NCBI GenBank assembly: GCA_020635355.1
Contig: JACJZW010000006.1
Span: forward strand, 1-64,000
Source of the DNA: Flavobacteriales bacterium
GTDB taxonomy: Bacteria > Bacteroidota > Bacteroidia > NS11-12g > UBA9320
Direction of reading: 5' to 3'
DNA length: 64,000 nucleotides
In this document: in pieces, positions 52,746 through 61,655 of the stretch
Numbering within the stretch: position 1 is the first letter of the stretch
Layout of the letters: each line of letters begins with the position of its first letter
The notes under the pieces: generated by a model
Told to the model about the DNA's origin: nothing
The model's database searches: none
The model's input: only the letters and a program-made list of their open reading frames with translations
Made by a program: the position numbers and the translations under genes

Positions 52746-52764
52746 AAAGCAGGCTTTCTGCTTT
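52746..52764 (+). other. Hairpin AAAGCAG-GCTTT-CTGCTTT
   Basis: Perfect 7-base arms around a 5-base loop, 8 bases after the CHRD stop codon, without a T-run. It may protect the transcript's 3' end together with the terminator that follows. Confidence 0.5.
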
Positions 52765-52786
52765 GATCCAATAGTCCTGTTCGTAT

Positions 52787-52816
52787 GGGGCGGAGTTGCC
52801 TTCCGCCCCTTTTTTA
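52787..52816 (+). terminator. Rho-independent terminator of the CHRD gene
   Basis: GGGGCGGA (52787-52794) pairs with TCCGCCCC (52802-52809) around a 7-base loop, followed by seven T. Confidence 0.9.
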
Positions 52817-53154
52817 TTTTCGTTTTTTTTCTGTCCTCCAGGAAGGCTTTCGAGCCGTTGGGAAGAGAAGATTTAAGACGTTTAGTAACCCGTTGGAAGA
52901 GAAATAAAAAACCAAACGTCATAGATTGTTACCGAATGATATGGATCGTTTCATCAAAATTGGCGAGGGAAACAACCACCCCTACCCCGAGGAAAATTAA
53001 CTGAAATCCCCTAATGCTCCATCAACGGTTGGTGAGTTAAACGTTTACTTTCTATGCACCTCCCGGTTTATCCATCTAACGGAAACAGGATGTTAGCAAG
53101 GTCGGCTGCAGATTTTTCTCTGGACAGATATTCTGTTATAAGTTCGAACGCTCC
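52817..53154. other. Intergenic region before the aldehyde dehydrogenase gene
   Basis: No convincing gene in these ~340 bases. It contains an imperfect direct repeat (CCGTTGGGAAGAGAA at 52856 and CCGTTGGAAGAGAA at 52891) and the second copy of the 26-base motif (53022-53047). A weak -7-like box (TAAGTTCG) ends 8 bases before the next ATG. Confidence 0.45.
53022..53047 (+). repeat. 26-base motif, copy 2 (upstream of the aldehyde dehydrogenase)
   Basis: Begins TCAACGGTT and ends TTAAACGTTTA; 22 of 26 bases match 34401-34426. The sequence on either side is unrelated, so this is a short shared element and not a larger duplication. Confidence 0.45.
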
Positions 53155-54516
53155 ATGAAAACCATCAATCCCACCACCGAAGAAGAATTGGCTGATTACC
53201 CTTCAATCAGTTTATCGGACATACACGACCTGATCCATCAGGCCAATGTGGCTCAAAAAAGCTGGGCGGAAGTGGATGTTTCTGATCGCTGTAATCCGGT
53301 TCGTCAATTAGGTCGGCTACTTCAGAATCACCAGCAGGAATTGGCGTATCTCATGGCTCAGGAAATGGGGAAGCCTCTGGCGGAGGGACAGGCAGAGATT
53401 GAAAAGTGTGTGATGTTGTGCGAACATTATGCGCAACACGGACCGAAATATTTGGCACCCCAAGAACATACCTACCCTGATTTGAATGCCCGGGTGATCC
53501 ATCAGCCTTTGGGTGTTGTGTTGGCTATCATGCCCTGGAATTTCCCCTTCTGGCAGGTGTTTCGGTGTGCCATTCCGGCCTTGATCGCAGGTAATGCTGT
53601 GCTGCTAAAACATGCCCCGAATGTATTGGGCTGTGGAGAGCGAATTGCCGAACTGATGCAGGAAGCCAATTTTCCGCCGTCTGTATTCCAACATGTGATC
53701 ATCTCGGTTTCGGAGGTACAACATGTAATAGAACATCCGCTGGTTAGATCTGTATCGCTCACCGGCAGCGAACGTGCCGGGCGAGCTGTGGCCGAACAGG
53801 CCGGAAGACATCTCACCCCAACGGTCCTGGAACTGGGAGGGAATGATGCCTACCTCCTGTTGCACGATGCGGATTTGGATGCCGCCGTTGAGGCGGTGGT
53901 GGCCAGTAGAATGCGAAACAACGGACAAAGTTGTATTGGGGCTAAACGATGTTTGGTGCATACCGATATTCACGATGAATTCGTCACACGGATCTTGGAG
54001 CGGTTATCCATGCTTAAGGTGGGTAGCCCGCTTGAACCAGACACAGATTTGGGGCCCATAGCCAGGGAGGATCTTCGCGCTCAACTGCACCAACAAGTAC
54101 TGAAAAGCATGGACCAAGGTGGTCGTTGCTTGACAGGCGGACAACTTCCCCAACGTTCCGGTTGGTTTTATCCTCCAACGCTGCTATCCGAGGTTGTTCC
54201 GGGTATGCCGGCATTTGACGAGGAACTTTTCGGTCCGGTGATTTCTGTGGTGTCGTTCCAAACGGAAGAAGACGGCATTCGTCTGGCAAACCAGAGCATG
54301 TTTGGGTTGGGGGGTGCAATTTTTAGTCGGGATGTGGATCGCGCACGGCACATTGCCGAACAGCAGTTAGAGGCGGGGTCTGTGGCAATAAACGGTTTTG
54401 TACGATCTGATCCGAGAGTTCCCTTTGGAGGAATTAAGAACAGTGGTTACGGCCGTGAGTTAGGCCGGGAGGGCATGCTGGAATTTGTAAATATAAAAAC
54501 CGTTACACTCGGCTAA
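53155..54516 (+). CDS. NAD(P)-dependent aldehyde dehydrogenase, succinate-semialdehyde type
   Basis: 453 residues. Cofactor-binding region IMPWNFPFWQVFR (about 122-134) and KHAPNVLGC, general base Glu in LELGGNDAY (about 227), and catalytic Cys in NNGQSCIGAKR (about 261). The C-terminal motif PFGGIKNSGYGRELG is typical of succinate-semialdehyde and related short-chain semialdehyde dehydrogenases (GabD/YneI-like). The cytoplasmic enzyme oxidises the aldehyde to the acid, for example in GABA or polyamine breakdown. The stop overlaps the convergent SRAP gene by 4 bases (CTAA). The neighbours give no pathway context. Confidence 0.92.
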   Translation: MKTINPTTEEELADYPSISLSDIHDLIHQANVAQKSWAEVDVSDRCNPVRQLGRLLQNHQQELAYLMAQEMGKPLAEGQAEIEKCVMLCEHYAQHGPKYLAPQEHTYPDLNARVIHQPLGVVLAIMPWNFPFWQVFRCAIPALIAGNAVLLKHAPNVLGCGERIAELMQEANFPPSVFQHVIISVSEVQHVIEHPLVRSVSLTGSERAGRAVAEQAGRHLTPTVLELGGNDAYLLLHDADLDAAVEAVVASRMRNNGQSCIGAKRCLVHTDIHDEFVTRILERLSMLKVGSPLEPDTDLGPIAREDLRAQLHQQVLKSMDQGGRCLTGGQLPQRSGWFYPPTLLSEVVPGMPAFDEELFGPVISVVSFQTEEDGIRLANQSMFGLGGAIFSRDVDRARHIAEQQLEAGSVAINGFVRSDPRVPFGGIKNSGYGRELGREGMLEFVNIKTVTLG

Positions 54517-55289
54517 GTGGTAAGCTCCAACTCCAATTCTGGATAATGAAACTCCTCAATGGCTTGCGGTACATTACCCAGGGCTTCTTTTCCCCGAAGT
54601 CGTTGCACGGGGTACGCCGTTAACTCTTCCTGAGGATACGGATGCATCAGATCCATCAACTTGGCGGTTTCCAAATCACCGCGCCAATCAATCAGCCAAT
54701 CATCGGCCTGTTCTTCGGGTAAGATCACCGGCATGCGGGGTTCCGGTAACTTTGGATTGTTATGAATCTGAGCCATCATGGGATTGGCTTCCGTGGTTAC
54801 AATGGAACATGTTTTAAGCACTTCACCCGTGTCCCGATCGGTCCATTCACTCCACAATCCACCCAGTATCATTGGTTCTCCATCTTTTCGGGCGATGTGG
54901 AAGGGATACTTTTTCCCGTTGAATTCATGGTGCTCAAAAAAGCCGTCTACGTATATCAGGCATCGTTTCATGCGGGCCGAATGACGGAAAGACGATTTTT
55001 CAAAGATGGTTTCTCCCCGGGCATTTAGGGTTTGATTTTGAATGCGCTGCAAGGTCTCATCGTCCTTTACCCAGTTGGGAATTAAACCCCATCGGCACAA
55101 AATCGGCAAATCCGGCTCGTGTTGAGGGTAGACCAGCAACCAGGGGTGTTGAAATCCGGAAGCGTGAAAAAGATCATCTTGAAGATAGGGTTCCAGTTTG
55201 TCCAGAAGTTCACGAATACGCTGTTCGTCATTCCTGAAACGGGCTCGCTTGAGCATGGATTCCAGCTTGGTCCGGATGTCGTAACACAT
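54513..55289 (-). CDS. SRAP (YedK/HMCES) abasic-site DNA-protein crosslink protein
   Basis: 258 residues starting MCYDIRTK; Cys2, exposed after Met removal, forms the thiazolidine crosslink with abasic sites in single-stranded DNA. Other active-site residues are visible: Asn in LNARGETIF, Glu in YVDGFFEHHE and a late His in MAQIHNNPKLPEPRMPVIL. Known family members usually read H-D-R-M-P; here eight residues separate the His from RMP, a small insertion. RWGLIPNW and SFRHSARMKRC are also family features. It protects abasic sites during replication. Confidence 0.9.
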   Translation of the reverse strand: MCYDIRTKLESMLKRARFRNDEQRIRELLDKLEPYLQDDLFHASGFQHPWLLVYPQHEPDLPILCRWGLIPNWVKDDETLQRIQNQTLNARGETIFEKSSFRHSARMKRCLIYVDGFFEHHEFNGKKYPFHIARKDGEPMILGGLWSEWTDRDTGEVLKTCSIVTTEANPMMAQIHNNPKLPEPRMPVILPEEQADDWLIDWRGDLETAKLMDLMHPYPQEELTAYPVQRLRGKEALGNVPQAIEEFHYPELELELTT

Positions 55290-55398
55290 AAGTCAAATTT
55301 AGCGGAATGAATGGCTCTGCCCGATCCGATTTACACACAACCTGAAAATGGGTTCAGCTCTTTGTACACTTCATGCCTTTTGCCCCAAAGGTTGGGTG

Positions 55399-55406
55399 TA
55401 TCTTTG
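55399..55406 (+). promoter_or_regulatory. -7 box TATCTTTG in front of the 55411 gene
   Basis: Exact TAnnTTTG match, 4 bases before the ATG. A TTG at 55380-55382 gives a 16-base spacer, shorter than usual. The transcript would be nearly leaderless. Confidence 0.45.
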
Positions 55407-55410
55407 ACCC

Positions 55411-56196
55411 ATGACTGTAGTGAAGCGTTTTTTGATGGCCGGATCCATCCTGTTGATCGCTCTTATTCTGGTAATACCTTTTTTGTTCAAGAGGAAGGGA
55501 GAGCCGGGTATCGTAGGGGCCTATACGTGGGAGAGTCCGGTGATGCATAAACAGTTTTTATCGTGTATAGACTCGCTGAGCTTGTACCACAATGTGGATG
55601 TTCTTTATGTTATGGATTACGCCAAGGTAGAGGCGCCTGAACTCATTCATCGGACGTCCGTTTTAACCCGTGATCGTGCATTGGATACCATCAATGGAAG
55701 GTACTTGATCTTTAATGTGAATCTGGCCGACAATCAGTGTGTTGTCCATCAGAGTGATCGCATTCGGTTTGATTGGCTGGATCTGGTTCATGAACTAAGG
55801 ACGATGAGTTATGTGCTCAATTCATATTCGTTGTTTGGAAACTCAGATGAATTCTTGTTTGGTAGTGCACGAACCCTTTTGGATTATTATACGACGTTGC
55901 AAAAAGCCGGAGCATACGATACCGTTTTTTGCCCCAATACGGTACTTCCGGCTGTTTATGACACCACGGGGATTGATAGTATTCAGCGGTTGAAATACAT
56001 GGCCAATGGTCACTATCGTGAAAAGGATACATCCGTGGCGTTCAATGAAACCGATACGGTACAGTTGGAATATTTCTACATGCAATCCATCTGGGCCGGC
56101 AGAGAATTGCCGGAAGTGTTAACTTCGGGCTGTCTGAATGTACGTGCTTTCTCTCATTCGGATCACAAGCAGTTTTTACACTTAAAAAGGCCATAA
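55411..56196 (+). CDS. Membrane-anchored protein of unknown function
   Basis: 261 residues. One N-terminal membrane helix (about 8-27, LMAGSILLIALILVIPFLF) followed by basic residues (KRKGE), so the rest is probably periplasmic. The soluble part mixes helices and strands (VDVLYVMDYAKVEAPELI, YLIFNVNLADNQ) and has five cysteines. No family is recognised. The Bacteroidota -7 box sits directly before the ATG. It is followed after 102 bases by two more exported proteins of unknown function on the same strand. Confidence 0.65.
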   Translation: MTVVKRFLMAGSILLIALILVIPFLFKRKGEPGIVGAYTWESPVMHKQFLSCIDSLSLYHNVDVLYVMDYAKVEAPELIHRTSVLTRDRALDTINGRYLIFNVNLADNQCVVHQSDRIRFDWLDLVHELRTMSYVLNSYSLFGNSDEFLFGSARTLLDYYTTLQKAGAYDTVFCPNTVLPAVYDTTGIDSIQRLKYMANGHYREKDTSVAFNETDTVQLEYFYMQSIWAGRELPEVLTSGCLNVRAFSHSDHKQFLHLKRP

Positions 56197-56298
56197 ACGA
56201 AGCAATCGGTGTTAAGGTATTTACCTATTCACTCCTTTGTAGATGGTTCTTTAATGATGTTACCGTTCGGAAATGGAACGAAAGGCAAATAACGATTC

Positions 56299-58503
56299 AT
56301 GGCAAATCATCCATTAGTTACCAGTTTCAACTTTAAACTGATTATACTGGTTTTCATCTCTCTTTTCCTGGAAACAGATGTCAGGGCGCAATCCAATAAA
56401 TACCAGGTAACCCATGAGCAATACATCCCATATAGTCAAGGGAAAAATTCAGGTCGTGTTCATTATCGGGTCAAGTACGATGTATTTATGGGAGAACCCG
56501 TGGTAACCATCGTAGCCAAAGTGGTTGAGTTTGATGGGTGCAAACCCAATATGATCAACATTGAATGTCAGATCTATCAAGGACAAACCAGGGTGGGCAC
56601 GGATTATTTTAAAAATGTTCAATCGGTAGATGTGGCAGGAAGTCCCAGTTGGGACAATCTTTGGGAAGGCCCGTATGATGGTGAACGCACCAAGCAGATT
56701 TTTAAGGAGGGATTCTATGTGCTGAAAGCGGAATTGAAGAACCTGACGTTTGAAAATTGTTCATCGAACAAAACGGATTCTAACTCCAAATCGTCCTCAT
56801 CCAAATCCTCATCACCCACGAAGGAAACGGTTCAGGATTCTGTCCAGGCTGAATCCAATAGGACATCTGAAAGCCAAGCAGGAGATGAGCAAGCAAAGAA
56901 AACTGAACAACCAGCACCGATAGTATATGATCCGGAAAAAGGAAAACTGCTCAGTTCCGATATGCAGGATTTTGTGGGCAAACTGGCCAGTGAAACCAAT
57001 AATCCGGATATAAAAAGGCTCTCCAATGATTTGAACAACATCAATCAGGCATTTGATGACATCTATGGTTTTGATGCCATGTGGGGAAAGGCCGATGCCA
57101 GTGATATGGAAGCCTATAATCAGGTTGAAAGCGTGGCGCAAGCCATTGCACTAGGTGTCTTTATTTACAACCTGGCTCAAAAAAATGAACCTCAATATAC
57201 TCCGGAACAGGAGCAGGCCAGGGAAGCCCTGCGTAACATGTTACGGAATGTCCGAACGCTTTATGACGAAGTCAAATATGTCCCGCACATCTATCAGTTT
57301 AATGAGGAGGCGCTAACCATCCTGGATAAGCGTGAAAACCTCATCCGACAATACGAGCACGCCACTTCACCAGAACGCGCCTTGTACTTTTCGTATCTGT
57401 ACTCTTCTCCGGCTTTCTCGATCAGTCAACTTAAAACCAAGTATGCCGAACTCAAGAAAAAGTCCTCTATCGAACTCATTGCCATCTGTGAAACGTATCA
57501 GCAGAAAACCAGCAATCTTCAGGAGATGAAGCACATGACCAATACAGATTATGCGTTCAAAGACGAACTTTTTAAAATCCAATACAACCGGGCGAAATGC
57601 TATGATGCGCTGGGGGAGTCGTCAAAGGCCAATGAAATCCGGGCCAAATTGAACTATGAGGAGGCTAATGCCAATGTGGTAGTAAGCGGAATCCAGGATG
57701 GTATTATTCAGAACAATAATCAACTGGCCATTCAATCCTTCGAGGTGCTAAAGCGCTATATGGTGAACAAGGGCGTGTGGAACAAATACGACGAGTTTGA
57801 ATCGCTAAAGATTCAAGGAGTCAAAGGCCTTCTATTGTCTGACGCGATGTACTTGTTATCCCTCGGTGCCATCGCATACACCCGGGATCGGCAATATGAT
57901 CAGGCCCAATCGGAGATCGATTTCATACGAGATTTTAACCAACGAACCTATGAATGGTACCTCCGTGAAAAGGATAAAAAGGTCAAGAAGTATGAACAAT
58001 TGTCCCACGACGGTTTTGTGCAGGATTTACTGAATGCCTATCACAATGGTAAGGTTTACGAAAAGGCGGCTCGAGCCTATCTGTATTCTGTTCTTAATAA
58101 GGAAGATGGCGGCTTGAAATTAATTGAAGAGGCCATTAACTATGAGTTGCCGGCTTCAATCAATAACTATTTGAAGATCGATGCCGAATCCAATCTGCAT
58201 TACATCAAGTTCAAGGTTCTAATCAACAAGGGGATGTATGAGGAGGCCATTGAAACCAGCCGTTTGGTCCGGGAAGGATGCCTGATCGCAAGCAAGGATC
58301 AGGTTCGGTTTGAGAAGGTGAGCCTTAATTACAAGCGAGAACGATATGATCTGGCGAAAACCGGATTGGACATCCTGATCAGTAAAAATGGTGAACAACC
58401 TCGCTATTTGCTGCTCTATTCCGATGTGTTGAACAAGTTGGGTCAGGATGTCGAATCAAAAAAATACTACCGAAAATATGAACAAAAACTGCGCACTCAA
58501 TAA
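56299..58503 (+). CDS. Exported helical-repeat protein of unknown function
   Basis: 734 residues. Signal peptide (cut near DVRAQ), a beta-sandwich-like N-terminal domain (about 35-155; VHYRVKYDVFMGEPVVTIVAK), a Ser/Lys/Thr-rich disordered linker (about 157-210) and a long helical domain (about 220-734) with TPR-like pairs (FKIQYNRAKCYDALGESSKANEI... is broken here as AKCYDALGESSKANEI, also GMYEEAIETSRLVREG). It looks like a periplasmic or surface scaffold. The 3' end overlaps the 58478 gene by 26 bases, so the two are likely to be translated together and to function together. Confidence 0.65.
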   Translation: MANHPLVTSFNFKLIILVFISLFLETDVRAQSNKYQVTHEQYIPYSQGKNSGRVHYRVKYDVFMGEPVVTIVAKVVEFDGCKPNMINIECQIYQGQTRVGTDYFKNVQSVDVAGSPSWDNLWEGPYDGERTKQIFKEGFYVLKAELKNLTFENCSSNKTDSNSKSSSSKSSSPTKETVQDSVQAESNRTSESQAGDEQAKKTEQPAPIVYDPEKGKLLSSDMQDFVGKLASETNNPDIKRLSNDLNNINQAFDDIYGFDAMWGKADASDMEAYNQVESVAQAIALGVFIYNLAQKNEPQYTPEQEQAREALRNMLRNVRTLYDEVKYVPHIYQFNEEALTILDKRENLIRQYEHATSPERALYFSYLYSSPAFSISQLKTKYAELKKKSSIELIAICETYQQKTSNLQEMKHMTNTDYAFKDELFKIQYNRAKCYDALGESSKANEIRAKLNYEEANANVVVSGIQDGIIQNNNQLAIQSFEVLKRYMVNKGVWNKYDEFESLKIQGVKGLLLSDAMYLLSLGAIAYTRDRQYDQAQSEIDFIRDFNQRTYEWYLREKDKKVKKYEQLSHDGFVQDLLNAYHNGKVYEKAARAYLYSVLNKEDGGLKLIEEAINYELPASINNYLKIDAESNLHYIKFKVLINKGMYEEAIETSRLVREGCLIASKDQVRFEKVSLNYKRERYDLAKTGLDILISKNGEQPRYLLLYSDVLNKLGQDVESKKYYRKYEQKLRTQ

Positions 58504-59860
58504 GTATCTCCTCCTCTTGAGTCTGTGCCTGGTTGGCCATGTCCTACGGGCTCAGGAAACGGTATCTCTTCATCCGTATTTCGACCCCAAAGACAGGGAA
58601 ATTTTACTGGATATTGATGAGCAAACGGGTGCGCTAAAAGGGGTGATTTCATTGAAACAACCATGGGTGGATAAGGCGTTCTCGAAAGACGGAAAGTACC
58701 TCTACACCGTTTCGAAAAATCTGGTAACCAAGATTGATCTTACGGCCTTTAAGGTGCTCGAGGAGAAAACCTTTTATGAGCAACCACCAAAAGAGGAGTG
58801 GGAGAATCATACCACCAACCTTCCGGACGCCTATTCCATGCGGTATAAAGTGTCTTCGGAAGGGGATGTTTTATACCTTTTGCGAAGTGCCGAGTACCGC
58901 CGACTTGCGAAGCAGATTTACCTTATGAAAAAGGAGCGCGATCAGGAATGTGACAAAATTAAAGGTGGTCCGTATGAGGAGTGGAAGCGATTGTTCGATA
59001 GTTACAACGCGAAAATTGATCCCTTGTTTAAATCCAGCCTGTACTATCAGAGCGGCATTGAACTGATGCTCTATTCCAACCAATCTTCGTCATCAATTTC
59101 AATGGGATTGGCTGATGTGGGTGCCTCACCTGTTAAGGTAGATGACCACATTTTTGAAATTAAACATCACACGGATGATGTCTCGGACACACTCATCATC
59201 ATACATATGCTGGACGAAACGGTGATCCGAAGGGATGCCCGTGCCTACTCGGATCCAACAAAACTGAACTTTGAACATACCAGTAAATCAATTGTTGATC
59301 TGCAAGGCTTGAATTTGATGCTTGTCAAAAGAGCCAAAGGCGAATTTCTAAAGGGTGAATACCTGCTGGTTCCCCTGTCGTTTACCGGTGTCCCGGATTA
59401 TGAATCCAAACGTTATTTTGAATCCTACGATGCCTATCTCAACCATTTCCATCAAGCGTATCAGGCATCCAGTCAAAACAAATACACGATGGAACTGAAG
59501 CGGTCCAAAAGTGCCCAAATGCCCGTACTGAAATCGCCTCCACCACCCTCCGAATCCGATCCCGAATGGAATAAGCTCAATCAGAAAAAGCGCAATGAAG
59601 CCATGAAGGTGTGGCAACAGGAAATGAAGGATGCAACCGCCAAATTTCAGGAAGAGATGAAGGTGTTTAATAGTTCCCTCACTCAAAACACATTTGAGAT
59701 AAAACGGGCAGGTGCCAACCAACCAATTAAATCAGTTAGCGATGCCCGTATGGTTTATCTCATGAAGGGCAACAAATTGCTCATTGATCGCAAATACGAA
59801 CTTGAACTGTTTGATTTGGACCAAATGAAATCCCTGTGGGTAGCGGAACTGGATTACTGA
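58478..59860 (+). CDS. Exported protein of unknown function with propeller-like start
   Basis: 460 residues from the ATG at 58478; upstream in-frame ATG at 58448 lies further inside the previous gene and before the signal peptide. Signal peptide (cut near VLRAQ). Early repeats such as DKAFSKDGKYLYTVSKN recall a WD40/YVTN-type propeller blade. A charged helical middle part follows (YLMKKERDQECDKIKGG), then a Pro-rich linker (KSPPPPSES) and a coiled-coil-like segment (KLNQKKRNEAMKVWQQEM). No family is recognised. It forms a tight pair with the preceding gene. Confidence 0.65.
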   Translation: MNKNCALNKYLLLLSLCLVGHVLRAQETVSLHPYFDPKDREILLDIDEQTGALKGVISLKQPWVDKAFSKDGKYLYTVSKNLVTKIDLTAFKVLEEKTFYEQPPKEEWENHTTNLPDAYSMRYKVSSEGDVLYLLRSAEYRRLAKQIYLMKKERDQECDKIKGGPYEEWKRLFDSYNAKIDPLFKSSLYYQSGIELMLYSNQSSSSISMGLADVGASPVKVDDHIFEIKHHTDDVSDTLIIIHMLDETVIRRDARAYSDPTKLNFEHTSKSIVDLQGLNLMLVKRAKGEFLKGEYLLVPLSFTGVPDYESKRYFESYDAYLNHFHQAYQASSQNKYTMELKRSKSAQMPVLKSPPPPSESDPEWNKLNQKKRNEAMKVWQQEMKDATAKFQEEMKVFNSSLTQNTFEIKRAGANQPIKSVSDARMVYLMKGNKLLIDRKYELELFDLDQMKSLWVAELDY

Positions 59861-59948
59861 TGCGTCATCACCTTACCACGCCCCAATTGGATAACTATTC
59901 ACAACAATACCTGTGTTCTGGTGTTGTAAAAAGCATCAACTTTGAAGC

Positions 59949-61187
59949 ATGACGGCCTACCAGCTCATAATCGCCGGATCTCTTACGATCATCCTTTCGT
60001 ACTTCTTCTCGGAGTTCAGTAAGAAAACCAATATTCCCTCGGTTCTCATGCTAATCCTTACCGGGATCATCATTGGGTTTTACGTGGATGTGGACTCCGA
60101 TAAACTCATGCAGCCTCTGGAAGTTTTGGGGGTTGTGGGGCTAATTATGATTGTGCTGGAAGGAGCGTTGGATTTGGAACTCAGTCGGGACAAGCTCAGT
60201 TTGATCAAACATTCAAGCCTCATGGCTTTGTTGGTGCTTCTAGGTAGTGTACTGGTGATTGGTGTGTCCATCCACCTCAGTTTGCGCATGGATCTATGGG
60301 AATCTTTCCTGTTTGCTACCCCGCTTAGCGTGATCAGCAGCGCCATCGTTATCCCTTCCGTTGAGAACCTGCACGGGCATAAAAAGGAATTTCTGATTTA
60401 TGAAAGCTGCATCTCAGACATTCTGGGCATCATGCTCTTTTATCTGTTGTTGGGGATGTTGGAAAACGACAATAAGCTCGCCGAGTTTGGCAAGTTCTCG
60501 ATGAATTTGATCGTGACCATTGTCATTTCCATTTTTACCTCATTTGGATTGATATTCCTGTTCAAGTACATCAAATCGAAGGTCAAAATCTTTCTGTTTC
60601 TGGCCATTCTGATCGTACTCTATGCCATAGAAAAAAGCCTGCATTTGAGTCCGCTTATTCTTATCCTCTTCTTTGGATTGATGCTCAAGAACAATGAACT
60701 GATCTTTCGTGGACGATTGTCCGGGATGATCAGCCGGATGGAACTCCGACTCATGGAACGGAACTTTCACATCATCACCCGAGAAACGGCTTTCGTGCTT
60801 CGAACCTTCTTCTTTATTGTGTTCGGGATTACCATGGAACTCAATTCATTACTGGATGTTCGGGCCTTGCTCTTAAGTTTGGCCATCGTTCTCATCTTAT
60901 TCCTCCTTCGATATGCCGGTTTGTACTTATTCGGCCGGGAGAATATGAAGCCGTTGCTGTACATCGCGCCGCGTGGATTGATCACGGTGTTGTTGTTCTA
61001 CACCATTCCGGTTGATTACCACAATCATTCGTTTCCAACCAGTGTAATTCTCTATGTGGTACTCATAACCAGTCTTGTGATGACATATGGGTTGATCAAG
61101 GAGAAAAAGGCAACCAGTGGAAATCGAAAGATGGCTCCTGTGGAACCGGTGGTTGATGAAGACTTACTGGAAGATGATTTGATCTAA
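59949..61187 (+). CDS. Cation:proton antiporter (CPA superfamily)
   Basis: 412 residues with about 12 hydrophobic helices and no signal peptide. Early helices contain IPSVLMLILTGIIIGF and LIMIVLEGALDLEL, typical of CPA1/CPA2 exchangers of the NhaP/KefB type. ESCISDILGIMLFY carries the acidic residue of the ion-binding helix, and the last helices contain APRGLITVLLFY, a strong NhaP-like feature. It exchanges Na+ or K+ for protons at the inner membrane. There is no TrkA-N or CpdA regulatory domain at the C-terminus, only an acidic tail. A promoter-like CAACTTTG lies 4 bases before the ATG. Confidence 0.85.
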   Translation: MTAYQLIIAGSLTIILSYFFSEFSKKTNIPSVLMLILTGIIIGFYVDVDSDKLMQPLEVLGVVGLIMIVLEGALDLELSRDKLSLIKHSSLMALLVLLGSVLVIGVSIHLSLRMDLWESFLFATPLSVISSAIVIPSVENLHGHKKEFLIYESCISDILGIMLFYLLLGMLENDNKLAEFGKFSMNLIVTIVISIFTSFGLIFLFKYIKSKVKIFLFLAILIVLYAIEKSLHLSPLILILFFGLMLKNNELIFRGRLSGMISRMELRLMERNFHIITRETAFVLRTFFFIVFGITMELNSLLDVRALLLSLAIVLILFLLRYAGLYLFGRENMKPLLYIAPRGLITVLLFYTIPVDYHNHSFPTSVILYVVLITSLVMTYGLIKEKKATSGNRKMAPVEPVVDEDLLEDDLI

Positions 61188-61254
61188 ACCGAAGTCAGAT
61201 GAGCTATCATTCCGGAATTGATTTACCATGGCCTGTTCAAGGTTTCATATTTAG

Positions 61255-61593
61255 GTGTTTACTTTGAAGCTTGTGATACGAGGTATTCTCATCATATTGA
61301 TTGGTTTGGGGTTGTGGGGGGCACTTCGTGCCGATGACCTATGGATCTCCGGTCTATCAAACTCAACGACCACACTTTCCTGTGCCGATCAGCACCAAAC
61401 CTCCGATCTGCTGGCGTCTGCCAGTTCCCAAAATTCGACCGAAGATGAGGATGAGCAGGACGATGACGTTGTTGCCACGTCAGGTATTGGTTATGTTCAA
61501 AATGTTGTCACATGTGAGCATGAATCGGTTCTGACCCACGTTGAATCCGATGCGGTAGGCACCATGATCATTCCGCCTCCGGAAACCGTTTAA
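61255..61593 (+). CDS. Small exported acidic protein upstream of the SulP transporter
   Basis: 112 residues from a GTG at 61255; a TTG at 61264 or a GTG at 61273 would serve equally well before the hydrophobic segment (LVIRGILIILIGLGLWGALRA). The exported part is small, with two cysteines, a strongly acidic run (STEDEDEQDDDVV) and a tail ending MIIPPPETV. No family is recognised. It lies between the antiporter and the SulP gene on the same strand, 62 bases before the latter. Its layout parallels the small acidic protein in front of the RND operon at 23737. Confidence 0.6.
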   Translation: MFTLKLVIRGILIILIGLGLWGALRADDLWISGLSNSTTTLSCADQHQTSDLLASASSQNSTEDEDEQDDDVVATSGIGYVQNVVTCEHESVLTHVESDAVGTMIIPPPETV

Positions 61594-61655
61594 GCGCTCC
61601 AACCCTTTTGATCGGTCTTCGGACTTCTTGTATCAACTTTTTACAATTCCAATTC

